This document shows, piece after piece, positions 1 through 7,345 of a stretch of 64,000 nt of DNA. The translations under genes and the position numbers were made by a program. Positions within the stretch are counted from its first letter, which is position 1. Every line of letters begins with the position of its first letter. The DNA is from Nocardioides sp. CER19 (GTDB lineage: Bacteria; Actinomycetota; Actinomycetes; Propionibacteriales; Nocardioidaceae): assembly GCF_029846275.1 (NCBI RefSeq), contig NZ_JARVWS010000002.1, positions 1,178,001 to 1,242,000 of the forward strand, given 5' to 3'. Under the pieces are notes generated by a model. It was not told the origin of the DNA, did no database searches, and worked only from the letters and a program-made list of their open reading frames with translations.

Positions 1-239
1 TCGGTCGCCCAGGACCAGCCGAGGTCGGTCAGTCGGGCGCGCGCCGCGGGGGAGAGCCTGGGGGAGATGAGCAGCGAGTCCGCGGTGGGTGGTGGGTCGA
101 CCTCACTCGGGCGGAGGCTGCGGCGCTTGGCAACGAGGTGAAAGCGGCGGCGGTGACCCTCGGTCGCAAGCGTCACCGCCGCTGACGCGGACTCGTGCAC
201 GGTGATGCCGGCGCTGAGGGCAGCCTCCATCCAGGTCAT
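1..239 (-). CDS. Partial hypothetical protein, possibly AbiEi-like antitoxin/regulator
   Basis: An open frame begins at ATG 239 and runs off the left edge, giving about 79 N-terminal residues (MTWMEAALSAGITVHE...). The region reading LLISPRLSPAARARLTDLGW resembles the segment in AbiEi-type antitoxins and related winged-helix proteins where an effector domain follows the DNA-binding part, but this is a weak, memory-based resemblance. A CATACT box lies 7 bases before the ATG, matching the leaderless promoter layout used by many genes here. It lies on the same strand as the recombinase and HAD genes, so it is probably cargo of the integrated element. The C-terminus is missing and function is uncertain. 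Confidence 0.5.
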   Translation of the reverse strand, partial: MTWMEAALSAGITVHESASAAVTLATEGHRRRFHLVAKRRSLRPSEVDPPPTADSLLISPRLSPAARARLTDLGWSWAT

Positions 240-357
240 AGCGGGAAGTATGCCTGTTGCCGATAGAATGCGACGACGAGCATATTCTCTCGTGTGGGAC
301 CGCCTGGCGCGCCGCGGGGCGTCCGCTCGGCGGCCGGGGCTGGGTCACAGACCCTCA

Positions 358-864
358 TCAGGTCGTGGCGTCGAGAAATGTCCGGATCCGGTCGAGGTCG
401 CTGCGGGTGAGGCCGCGGTTGGCCGTCGGTTTGATCAGCAGGCTGCGGGGCGTGGGCGGCTGTAGCCGGGCGAGCATGTCGGCGTCGTCGGGGATCGCGG
501 TGTCGTCGGCCCAGATCAACTCGCGTCCGCTGTCGAGGATCGCGAGGGCGGCCCTGAGCTTGGCGGCGTCCGAGGCGTCCGGCGGGGCCGCGGCCTCCTC
601 GTCGGTCAGGCACCGCTGCAGGGTGGGGAAGCCCCAGAGTGCCTCGAGCTGGCCGGCGAAGGGGCACCAGGTGGTGGCCCAGCGCAGCTCGAGGCGGCCT
701 TCGCGGTGCCAGGCGCCGAGCTGGTCGGTGAGCGTCGGCGCCCACCGCATCCTCCAGCGCTGTCCGTAGGCGTAGGCGCTGGCCTGCCGGGGTGCGCGTC
801 CCCAGCCGCGCGGGGCGTCGCAGTTGACGACCCCGTCGACGTCGAGAGCAAGCACCGGGGCCAT
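358..864 (-). CDS. HAD-like hydrolase domain protein
   Basis: A 168-residue protein opening with MAPVLALDVDGVVN, which matches HAD motif I (DxDG) with the catalytic Asp pair at residues 8 and 10. A later WADDTAIPDD segment fits the acidic motif IV position. The family comprises small cytosolic phosphatases and phosphotransferases; the substrate cannot be told. The start at 864 has a CATGCT box 6 bases upstream, consistent with a leaderless transcript. An in-frame ATG at 903 adds 13 residues before the HAD strand but has no ribosome site or promoter. It is downstream of the recombinase on the same strand and is probably element cargo. Confidence 0.72.
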   Translation of the reverse strand: MAPVLALDVDGVVNCDAPRGWGRAPRQASAYAYGQRWRMRWAPTLTDQLGAWHREGRLELRWATTWCPFAGQLEALWGFPTLQRCLTDEEAAAPPDASDAAKLRAALAILDSGRELIWADDTAIPDDADMLARLQPPTPRSLLIKPTANRGLTRSDLDRIRTFLDATT

Positions 865-941
865 CTGGTCAGCATGGCCCGCGACGGTCGTGCCGCGCCA
901 CATGGTTCACCGTGGCCGTGGGATCGCCCCGCGCGTCGCGG

Positions 942-3050
942 TCAGGCGGCGCGTCGGCGGGGCCGGCGGTGGCTGCGCTGCAGATCGGCGGTATCGACCG
1001 AGTGCTTGCTGACCCGGGCGCGTTCGCCGTTGCCGGTCGGCAGGGCGACCAGGATGCGGGCGGTGATCAGGTGCCGGATCGTCGGCACGCTGACCCCGAG
1101 CAGGGCGGCGGCCTCGTCGTGGGTGTAGCCGTCGGTGCGGAGCTGGTGCTGGCGGAGGGCCCACGCGGTGAGTGCGGTCCGGGTGGCGTGGGGGACGATC
1201 GTGATGCGGCCGCGCTTCTCCAGCGTCAGGCCGAGCCGGGCGGCGGCCTGGTGCAGGCTGGAGACGTTGTAGTCGAGCTCGGCGGCCAGGTCAGCCATGG
1301 TGGTGCCCGTCGCCAGGGCCGCACGCAACTCCTCGACGTCGGCCAGGGTGGCCGCCTTCTGGTCCGCGCGCCCATGGGGCAGCCGTCGGCTGGGCAAGGT
1401 GCCGTCGCGCAGGTAGCGGCGGGCCGTCACCGGGCTCAGGCCGAGATAGTCGGCGATCTCGTCGGGGCCGAGCAGGTCGACGCCGGCCTCGGTTGGCGAG
1501 ACCAGCCAGCCGGTCTCGAGCAGCTCGGCGTCGATCTCGTCGGCACGCCGGGCCAGCGCGCTCTGGTTGCCGGTGGTGCAGCGCTCCTGGGTGGGGACCA
1601 CCAGTCGGGCCGCGACGAGCGGCGGCAGGTCGGCGTCGATCCCGGCCTGGAGCTGGTCGGCGACGGCGAGGTAGGGGGCGGCGGTGGGGTCGTCGAGCAG
1701 GTAGTGCCGGTGGTGGACGTCGGCGCCGGGCAGGTGGCCCAGCGCCCGCTTGCGGATCCACTCCGGGAGCTCGGTGAGGGCGAGCTCGGTGCCGACCGCC
1801 TTGCGCAGGTCGTGCGGCACGGGGAGCTCGCTGCCGTCGAAGAGGTCGCTGGAGACGTCGAGGTCGAGCCGGGTCGCCGCGTTCTTCATCGTGCGGCGGA
1901 AGGATCCCTGCCCGGATCCGTGGCCGGTCAGGTCGGGGATGAGCCGGGCGTCCTGGTCCACGGTGCCGTCCGGGCCGGTGTGGAAGACATCGATGACCAC
2001 CGTGAGGAGGCCGGCCAGGGCGCGCGGGATCGGGACGAGCCGCACCGACTGGGTGGTCTTGGTGCGGTCGACCTCGTGGCGAGGGACGAGGCTGCCGTCC
2101 CGGTCCCGGTCCCAGAACACCCGGCCGCCCTGCCGGGCCACGACCAGGAACCCGCAGTCGGCGCCGTCGGGCACGACCAGGTCGGCGACGTGCAGTCCGA
2201 ACGCCTCGCTGATCCGCAGCCCGCCGAGCCGAAGCAGCCACAGTGCGATCTGGTGGGCCGGGTGGAGATGGGCGGCCAGCGCGGCGGTCTCGGGGAGGGT
2301 GAGGGGCCGCTTGGGTGCCGTCGTGCCGGCGTCGGTCCGCGGGGTCCGCACCTGGGCGGGGTCGAAGGACCGGGTCTGGCCCAGCACGCTCCAGGCGTAG
2401 GCCAGCACGCGGTCGAGGGTGCCGCGCATGTTGCGGACCAAATCGGCGGCGTAGCCGCGGTGGACGTCGGGGTTGCCCTGCTGGCGCTTCGAGATGCGCT
2501 TGTTCAACGGACCCGTGACCGCGCCGGCCCACTGGCACAAGATGGCGAGGTAGTCCGCCCGGGAGAGGGTGCCCAGTGTGCCCTGGAGGGTGCCCTCGAA
2601 GTAGGTGGCGAGCTTCTCGCACAGGTCACGCTCGGCCCGCTCGCGGTCCGGGCCGGCCTGGCGACCGAGGATGTAGCGCTCGTGCAGGTACGCCTCCGCA
2701 ACCTCCCGGAACGACAGCGCGCCCGACATGGCGCCAGCGGTAGCCGTGCTGAGGGCCTCGGCCGTGGTGAGGGGCTGGGCCCGGGTCATGTCGGGCGACA
2801 GGAGCGGGACAGCGGGCGGGTGAGAGGGCGGGCTGGCCGGGGGAGTCGCCTGGTCGGCCAGCCAGTCCAGGACCGGAAGAACCGGGGCGCCGGCCTGGCG
2901 GGCGGTGATCGCCTGCGCCAGCCAGGCCCGGGCATCGGCCTCGGTCGGCAGCACGCCGCCGATCCGTCGGGTGCTGCCGCTCGCCTGCGGGAGGGAGGCG
3001 TGGAACCCAGTCGGGGTGGGCTTGATCCGTCCGGTCAGCGGGCGTCCCAT
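942..3050 (-). CDS. Tyrosine recombinase (integrase) with three C-terminal HTH units
   Basis: A 702-residue site-specific recombinase. The N-terminal part looks like an arm-type DNA-binding domain (residues 1-55) followed after a Pro-rich linker by a core-binding domain (about 110-225). Catalytic residues are visible: R279 in GLRISE, K331 in TKTTQSVRLVP, H413 and R416 in HDLR, H439 in ALGH and nucleophile Y450 in HHRHY. Normal integrases stop soon after the tyrosine; this one continues 250 residues with three helix-turn-helix-like units near 526-560, 583-610 and 643-672, then a basic tail. Its ATG lies one base after the stop of the upstream excisionase-like gene, so the two are translationally coupled. 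It sits beside the initiator tRNA gene, the probable attachment site. Confidence 0.93.
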   Translation of the reverse strand: MGRPLTGRIKPTPTGFHASLPQASGSTRRIGGVLPTEADARAWLAQAITARQAGAPVLPVLDWLADQATPPASPPSHPPAVPLLSPDMTRAQPLTTAEALSTATAGAMSGALSFREVAEAYLHERYILGRQAGPDRERAERDLCEKLATYFEGTLQGTLGTLSRADYLAILCQWAGAVTGPLNKRISKRQQGNPDVHRGYAADLVRNMRGTLDRVLAYAWSVLGQTRSFDPAQVRTPRTDAGTTAPKRPLTLPETAALAAHLHPAHQIALWLLRLGGLRISEAFGLHVADLVVPDGADCGFLVVARQGGRVFWDRDRDGSLVPRHEVDRTKTTQSVRLVPIPRALAGLLTVVIDVFHTGPDGTVDQDARLIPDLTGHGSGQGSFRRTMKNAATRLDLDVSSDLFDGSELPVPHDLRKAVGTELALTELPEWIRKRALGHLPGADVHHRHYLLDDPTAAPYLAVADQLQAGIDADLPPLVAARLVVPTQERCTTGNQSALARRADEIDAELLETGWLVSPTEAGVDLLGPDEIADYLGLSPVTARRYLRDGTLPSRRLPHGRADQKAATLADVEELRAALATGTTMADLAAELDYNVSSLHQAAARLGLTLEKRGRITIVPHATRTALTAWALRQHQLRTDGYTHDEAAALLGVSVPTIRHLITARILVALPTGNGERARVSKHSVDTADLQRSHRRPRRRAA

Positions 3051-3051
3051 C

Positions 3052-3600
3052 TCAGGCCCCCGTCCCGGACACCGCGCCGGACCCTGTGCCGGACCCTGGG
3101 CCGGCCCCGGTGCCGGCCCCGGTGCCGACCTCGGTGCCGGCTCCTATGCCGGCGCCGCCGGTGGTGGCGGTCACCAGGCCCCGGAGGAAGTCGCGCTCGT
3201 CGACCACCCGGGCGAGCTGAGCCTCCAGGCCGGTGACCTGAGCCCGCAGCGCGGCGACCTGCAGGGCCAGGTCCTGGCGGGCAGACTCCAGCGCGGTCTG
3301 CACGGCGGCGGCCTCGCGGCCGTGCTTGACCGTGGCGACGGTCTCGGCCACGTCGACCAGGGCGTCGGCGCCCAGCAGCCCGGCCGCGACCAGGTCAGTG
3401 ACCGGGATCAGCCACGTCCCGCGCTTGTCGCCGGCATCCTGGAACACGTGCGGGAAGGTGCCGCCCTGGTGGCGGCGCTTGATCGTGTCGACGCTGCATC
3501 CGGCGGCCTCGGCGGCCTCCTTGAAGGTGAGCGCCGCATCGGGCTGGTACGACGGGGCGGACCGGGCGGACTGGTATTGCTGGGCGGACCGGGCGGACAT
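3052..3600 (-). CDS. Excisionase-like HTH protein with coiled coil
   Basis: A 182-residue protein starting at ATG 3600, with AGGAG about 9 bases upstream. Residues 1-20 contain a duplicated SARSAxxYQ motif. Residues 24-50 (LTFKEAAEAAGCSVDTIKRR) form a MerR/excisionase-type helix-turn-helix. Residues 95-142 are a heptad-rich coiled coil, likely for dimerisation. The last 35 residues are a low-complexity Gly/Thr/Ala tail built of GTGAG-type units. The stop is followed after one base by the recombinase ATG, so it probably sets integration/excision direction or regulates the recombinase. A plasmid or element maintenance regulator is the alternative. The frame stays open upstream through the tRNA, but that part is not coding. 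Confidence 0.8.
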   Translation of the reverse strand: MSARSAQQYQSARSAPSYQPDAALTFKEAAEAAGCSVDTIKRRHQGGTFPHVFQDAGDKRGTWLIPVTDLVAAGLLGADALVDVAETVATVKHGREAAAVQTALESARQDLALQVAALRAQVTGLEAQLARVVDERDFLRGLVTATTGGAGIGAGTEVGTGAGTGAGPGSGTGSGAVSGTGA

Positions 3601-3658
3601 GGGCACTGCTCCTGCTGCTGCGGATCGGGACGCAGCAGACCGGTGTCGACCGAAATGT

Positions 3659-3917
3659 CGGGGGCAACCTCGACCAGCACCGGGGGCAGACCACGGGCAG
3701 GTGACCTCGCCCACACCCCGCCGGGCGGTCGAGGTCGAGGGCGCGATCGGGGGCGCGATCGGGGGCGCGAGCGGAGTGCCGGATGCCCCCGGTGGCCGCC
3801 ACCGCATCCTCGGGTGCGGCGCTGGCACGCCGAGGCGCGCGTACACCCGGTGCAGGGTCGCGGGCCGGGTCCGGCAAGGTCGGGGGCAGTCGGGCTCACC
3901 CCACGCAACCGGGGGCA
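3659..3917 (+). repeat. Six direct CGGGGGC(A/G) repeats, candidate integrase/excisionase sites
   Basis: CGGGGGCA occurs at 3659, 3681, 3881 and 3910, and CGGGGGCG at 3748 and 3760, all on the plus strand. Pairs are separated by 22, 12 and 29 bases. Well under one copy of the 7-mer would be expected by chance in this length at this GC content. Direct short repeats between an integrase operon and the attachment tRNA are typical of arm-type binding sites; the role is inferred. Confidence 0.45.
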
Positions 3918-3980
3918 GCCCGGCGCCACATACGAGGCATAAACCCGGCACAAACCCCGCGGAAGAGGCCGAAATGCGAA

Positions 3981-4005
3981 GAGCCCCAGCGTGGCGCTGG
4001 GGCTC
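3981..4005 (-). terminator. Hairpin downstream of tRNA-fMet
   Basis: An 11-bp perfect inverted repeat (GAGCCCCAGCG / CGCTGGGGCTC) with a 3-base loop. On the minus strand it is followed by TTCGCATTTC, a weak T-rich tail. It begins 27 bases after the 3' end of the minus-strand tRNA and probably terminates that transcript, separating it from the excisionase-like gene. Confidence 0.65.
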
Positions 4006-4031
4006 TCCTCGGTCCTGCGGACCTTGATTTG

Positions 4032-4105
4032 TAGCGGGGACAGGATTTGAACCTGTGACCTCTGGGTTATGAGCCCAGCGAGCTACCGAGCTGCTCCACC
4101 CCGCG
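4032..4105 (-). tRNA. Initiator tRNA-fMet (anticodon CAT)
   Basis: A 74-nucleotide tRNA without encoded CCA. The anticodon loop CTCATAA carries CAT and is closed by three consecutive G-C pairs (GGG/CCC), the initiator hallmark. The first acceptor pair is mismatched (C1 with U72), another initiator feature. D-loop and T-loop (GGTTCAAATCC) are intact. The adjacent integrase operon at its 3' side suggests this gene is the attachment site of the element occupying the left end of the window, and that integration preserves the full tRNA. Confidence 0.97.
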
Positions 4106-4238
4106 TCGGTGAATAGAACATTACAGGCCGATCCTCCGATGCCCAAATCGGGCCCCTGGTCGGGGTTCATCCCGCCTTCATCCGTCGACTCCTACCGTCT
4201 CGACACGAGACGGGCGCACTGCCCGTGGAGGAGGCAAG

Positions 4239-4946
4239 ATGTCCGGTTTCGTCGACCACCTGCTCTCGACGCCGGCGTGGCTGACGCTGCTGATCGTCTT
4301 CGCGCTGCCGGCCCTGGAGTCGTCGGCCTTCCTCGGGATCATCTTCCCAGGGGAGACGGCGGTGCTGCTCGGCGGGGTGGCCGCCAGTCAGGGGCACGTT
4401 CCGCTGCTGGGCGTCGTCGCCGCGGCCGTGGGCGGGGCGATCACGGGCGACGCCGTGGGGTACGTCGTCGGGCGCCGCTGGGGCCGCCGGATCCTGGGCT
4501 CGACCCTGGGCCGCTTCGTGAAGGCCGAGCACCTCGACCGTGCCGAGCACGTGCTCGACCGGCGGGGTGGACTCGCGGTGCTGCTGGGCCGGTTCACGGC
4601 CGCGCTGCGCGTGCTCATTCCCGGTCTCGCCGGCATGGGGCGGATGTCCTATCCCCGGTTCGCGTTCTTCAACATCCTCGGCGCGGCGATCTGGGGCGTG
4701 CTCGTCGTCGCCGCGGGAGACCTCGCCGGCAACAACTGGCACGTCGTCGGCCACTTGATCACCGGGATCGGCGGCGTCGCGACAGCCGTCGTCATCGCGG
4801 CGCTGGTCGCCGTACGGCTGCTGCGAGGTGGCCGGCTGCGCCGGGCCGCTCAGGGCTTGGCGGCTCGGATGCGCTCGATCGTGCCCGCCTTGAGGCGCTG
4901 GCGCTCCGCGACCACGAAGCCGGCGTCCTCGACGTGCGGTAGCTGA
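4239..4946 (+). CDS. DedA family membrane protein
   Basis: A 235-residue polytopic inner-membrane protein of the DedA (SNARE-associated/VTT) family, whose members act in lipid carrier recycling and membrane homeostasis. Family features include FPGE near residue 36, the GRF...R...PGLAGMGRM segment and a following aromatic-RF motif near residues 125-150. The start has GGAGGAGG a few bases upstream, and a TACCGT box at about 4192 could be the promoter. The last 30 residues are basic and overlap the end of the convergent methyltransferase gene by 97 bases, so the true C-terminus may be a recent extension. Confidence 0.93.
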   Translation: MSGFVDHLLSTPAWLTLLIVFALPALESSAFLGIIFPGETAVLLGGVAASQGHVPLLGVVAAAVGGAITGDAVGYVVGRRWGRRILGSTLGRFVKAEHLDRAEHVLDRRGGLAVLLGRFTAALRVLIPGLAGMGRMSYPRFAFFNILGAAIWGVLVVAAGDLAGNNWHVVGHLITGIGGVATAVVIAALVAVRLLRGGRLRRAAQGLAARMRSIVPALRRWRSATTKPASSTCGS

Positions 4947-5485
4947 CGTCGGGTCAGGTGCTCGCCCGCGCTGCGGCCGGTGACCTGCTCCACGAGCCAC
5001 TGGAGGGCGTAGAGCGGCGGCCACGTGCTGCCGACGTGGTCGAGCAGCAGGAGCTCGCCGCCCGGGACGAGCACGCGGTGCATCTCGGCGATGGCCCGCC
5101 GTGGGTCGGGGATGGCGCACAGCGACAGCGCGCACACGACGGTGTCGAACGACGCGTCGTCGTAGGGCAGCCGCTCGGCGTCGCCCTCGCATAGGTCGAC
5201 GGGTCGGTCCAGGTCGGCGGCGCGCCGACGGGCGACCGCGAGCATCGCAGGGCTGAGCTCGACGCCGCTGACGCGCAGTGCCGGGTCGTAGAACGGCAGG
5301 TTGCGCCCGGTGCCGATCGCCACCTCGAGCACGCGACCCCTGGCGCGGGCGCCGAGCCACTCGCGGCCGCCGTCGAACCAGATCCGCTCGAACAGTCCGA
5401 TCTGCCGGTCGTACGACGACGCGGCCTTGTCCCAGACGCGTCGTTGCCGGGCCGTGCCGGCGTCGCGGGTGGGCATGGCGCACAT
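4850..5485 (-). CDS. Class I SAM-dependent methyltransferase
   Basis: A methyltransferase of about 211 residues. Motif I is VLEVAIGTGRNLPFY, with the following acidic VELSPAML, then GDAERLPYDD and the DTVVCALSLCAIPD motif IV region, as in UbiE/Methyltransf_11 enzymes that methylate small molecules or lipids. The chosen ATG at 5485 has GGAGGG about 7 bases upstream; ATG 5476 is also possible, and ATG 5518 would overlap the divergent small gene. The 3' end overlaps the DedA gene on the other strand. The acceptor substrate is not predictable. Confidence 0.9.
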   Translation of the reverse strand: MCAMPTRDAGTARQRRVWDKAASSYDRQIGLFERIWFDGGREWLGARARGRVLEVAIGTGRNLPFYDPALRVSGVELSPAMLAVARRRAADLDRPVDLCEGDAERLPYDDASFDTVVCALSLCAIPDPRRAIAEMHRVLVPGGELLLLDHVGSTWPPLYALQWLVEQVTGRSAGEHLTRRQLPHVEDAGFVVAERQRLKAGTIERIRAAKP

Positions 5486-5516
5486 CGTTCCACCCTCCAC
5501 GGGGTACGACGTCGCC

Positions 5517-5729
5517 ATGAGGGGACTGATTGGCCTGATCGTGCTGCTCTGGCTGTTGATCGGCGTGTTCGCCGCGTGGCAGCGCGGCTACTTCGGGAGC
5601 GACCAGGACGTGAGCTGCAAGACCACCGGCGACACGGCGCTCACGATCGTGGCGGGTCCGCTGAACTACTTCGGCGTGAACCCGAAGGTCGACTGCTCGA
5701 AGGTGAAGGTGCCCCAGCCGTCGAAGTAG
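5517..5729 (+). CDS. Small single-pass membrane protein
   Basis: A 70-residue protein with one hydrophobic helix at residues 4-20 (LIGLIVLLWLLIGVFAA) and a short outside domain with two cysteines (SCKTTGD and VDCSKV) that could form a disulfide. The C-terminal part resembles small actinobacterial proteins of unknown function with the pattern GPLNYFGVNPKV. It is transcribed divergently from the methyltransferase with about 30 bases between starts. No function can be assigned. Confidence 0.72.
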   Translation: MRGLIGLIVLLWLLIGVFAAWQRGYFGSDQDVSCKTTGDTALTIVAGPLNYFGVNPKVDCSKVKVPQPSK

Positions 5730-5748
5730 CCGGACGCCCAGCTTCCGG

Positions 5749-6441
5749 CTACCTCGGCCGCACCCCGAACGTGAACGCGACGTCCCACGGCAGCAGGTCG
5801 AGTCCGGAGACGGCGTCCGCGAGGTAGAACGTCGCCCCGTCGATCGCCTCGGCGGAGACCGGCGCGCTCACGGAGACCCCGGGTGCGCCGCCGCGGACGT
5901 GCGGTCGCCACAGCTCGCTGCCCTGGGGGACGGGGGAGACCTCGACCGTGGACAGCTGGCGGCCCTCCTCGTCGACGTGCAGGGCGAAGAACGCGTACGG
6001 CTCGAACGGGGCGTCCCAGCCGCCGACCTCGATCACGAGGAACTCGAACGTCGCGGCGACGTGTCGCACCGCCTGGTTGATGGCCCGGGCGAACTCCTCC
6101 CGCGCGTCCGGGCGCGCCGCCCCGGCCGGCGCGAGCTGGAGCGCCGACGAGCGGAACGAGAGCTCCTCGTCGGGGGAGCGGTCCGGGAAGCGCGGTGACA
6201 GCACCAGCGTGCCCGTCTCCTCGTTGAGGAGGGCGGTCTCGCGGTAGCGGTCCTCGGCTCGCACCGACCGGGCGAGGACGCCGGTGCCCTGCGCGGCGAC
6301 GAGCACCGCGCCGCTGGCGTCGTCGGGCACCGACCAGAGCCGGGTGCCGGACTCGGTCCACGTGCGGACCAGGCCGCCGACGCACGGGCTGAGCTGGGCA
6401 GGAACCAGGGTGTCGCCCTCCTGGAGGGGCAGGTCGGCCAT
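5749..6441 (-). CDS. Hypothetical protein
   Basis: A 230-residue soluble protein with no signal peptide, no membrane helix and no family I recognise. It is rich in aromatic and acidic segments, including a GWDAPFEPYAFFAL stretch. The start is set at ATG 6441 because a TAGCGT -10 box ends exactly 7 bases upstream, the layout of leaderless genes here; a GTG 9 bases upstream would overlap that box. It is convergent with the small membrane gene and divergent from the SGNH esterase gene. Confidence 0.8.
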   Translation of the reverse strand: MADLPLQEGDTLVPAQLSPCVGGLVRTWTESGTRLWSVPDDASGAVLVAAQGTGVLARSVRAEDRYRETALLNEETGTLVLSPRFPDRSPDEELSFRSSALQLAPAGAARPDAREEFARAINQAVRHVAATFEFLVIEVGGWDAPFEPYAFFALHVDEEGRQLSTVEVSPVPQGSELWRPHVRGGAPGVSVSAPVSAEAIDGATFYLADAVSGLDLLPWDVAFTFGVRPR

Positions 6442-6514
6442 GGTGAGCACGCTATGCCACCACCGAGCGCGGGTGGCACTGGCGCGTCCACTGCTGTGTG
6501 ACTACGGTCACACC

Positions 6515-7345
6515 ATGATGCGCCGCCTGCGGACCTGGACGTCCGCCCTCGCCCTCGTCCCGCTGCTCGTCGCCGGTGGCGCCACCACCGCCGCCACCAC
6601 CGCCACCACCGCCTCCGCCGCCTCCGCCGCTCCGCCGCCGCACGTCGTCTACGACGCGCTCGGCGACTCCTACGCGTCCGGCTACGGCGTGCCGCCGTAC
6701 GGTCCCTGTGGCCGCTCGCAGTCGGCCTACGCCGTGCAGCTCGACGGGCGGCAGCGGATCGCGCTCGACGACTTCGTCGCGTGCGCCGGGGCGACCACCA
6801 CGACGCTGGTGTCCGGCGGACAGCTCGGAGCGCTCGACGCGGACACCGACCTCGTCACGCTCACGATCGGCGGCAACGACATCGGCTGGTCCCAGGCGGT
6901 CGTCGCCTGCCTCGGCGGCACCGACGCCCAGTGCGCAGGCACCGTCGCGCTGATCCGGGGCCGCATCACCTCCGCGCTGCCCGGGTTGCTCGACGCGGTC
7001 TACGGCCGGGTCGCCGCCGCGGCGCCGAACGCGCACGTCGTGGTCACCGGCTACCCGCGGCTGTTCTCGCCCGAGTACGGCGGCTACCTGGCCGCGTCAC
7101 CGGCTGAACAGGCCGCCCTCAACGACGGCGCCGACCTGCTCAACGCGACGATCGCCGCGGCGGTGGCGCGCCACGGCCTCCAGTTCGTCGACGTCACCAA
7201 GCGCTTCCTGGGCCACGGTGTCAACGCGCCGGAGCCCTGGCTCCTCGGGCCGAGCGACCCGGGCGCGTTCCACCCGAACGCGGCCGGCTACGAGACCTAC
7301 ACCGCAGCGGTGAACTCGGCGCTCGGACCGGTCAAGCTCGGCTAG
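6515..7345 (+). CDS. Secreted SGNH/GDSL esterase
   Basis: A 276-residue exported hydrolase. A signal peptide covers about residues 1-38 (basic start, hydrophobic core, Ala-rich end). SGNH blocks are present: S52 in ALGDSYASG, N121 in GGND and D248/H253 in DPGAFHPN. Cysteines near 65, 90, 132 and 140 can form the disulfides typical of Streptomyces-type secreted lipases. A TACGGT box 6 bases before ATG 6515 suggests a leaderless transcript. Its TAG stop shares the palindrome CTAG with the stop of the convergent GH13 gene. The likely role is extracellular lipid or ester hydrolysis. Confidence 0.93.
   Translation: MMRRLRTWTSALALVPLLVAGGATTAATTATTASAASAAPPPHVVYDALGDSYASGYGVPPYGPCGRSQSAYAVQLDGRQRIALDDFVACAGATTTTLVSGGQLGALDADTDLVTLTIGGNDIGWSQAVVACLGGTDAQCAGTVALIRGRITSALPGLLDAVYGRVAAAAPNAHVVVTGYPRLFSPEYGGYLAASPAEQAALNDGADLLNATIAAAVARHGLQFVDVTKRFLGHGVNAPEPWLLGPSDPGAFHPNAAGYETYTAAVNSALGPVKLG

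Larger units (their letters stand above)
3601..4031. other. Intergenic region between excisionase-like gene and tRNA-fMet (probable attachment region)
   Basis: No convincing gene is seen in these 431 bases. Open frames here have no start signal and atypical composition. The region holds six copies of CGGGGGC in one orientation and a strong hairpin at 3981-4005. Its position between an integrase operon and a tRNA 3' end is where arm-type integrase sites and the attachment core are expected. A second copy of the tRNA 3' end, marking the other element boundary, is not found within the window and would lie beyond position 1. Confidence 0.5.

Noticed and set aside
3060..3170. GC-rich tandem repeat as a DNA element
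   Set aside because: It is the in-frame Gly/Thr/Ala tail of the excisionase-like protein.
912..3236. 774-codon open frame on the plus strand opposite the recombinase
   Set aside because: It is a shadow of the recombinase frame, with Gly/Val/Arg-rich composition and no domain; the minus-strand protein has complete catalytic motifs.
1..4031. Second copy of the tRNA-fMet 3' end marking the far element boundary
   Set aside because: I looked for the tRNA 3' sequence to the left of the gene and found none in the window; the boundary must lie further left if it exists.
6576..6953. Poly-proline frame on the plus strand
   Set aside because: It is a frame-shifted reading of the signal peptide region of the SGNH esterase gene.
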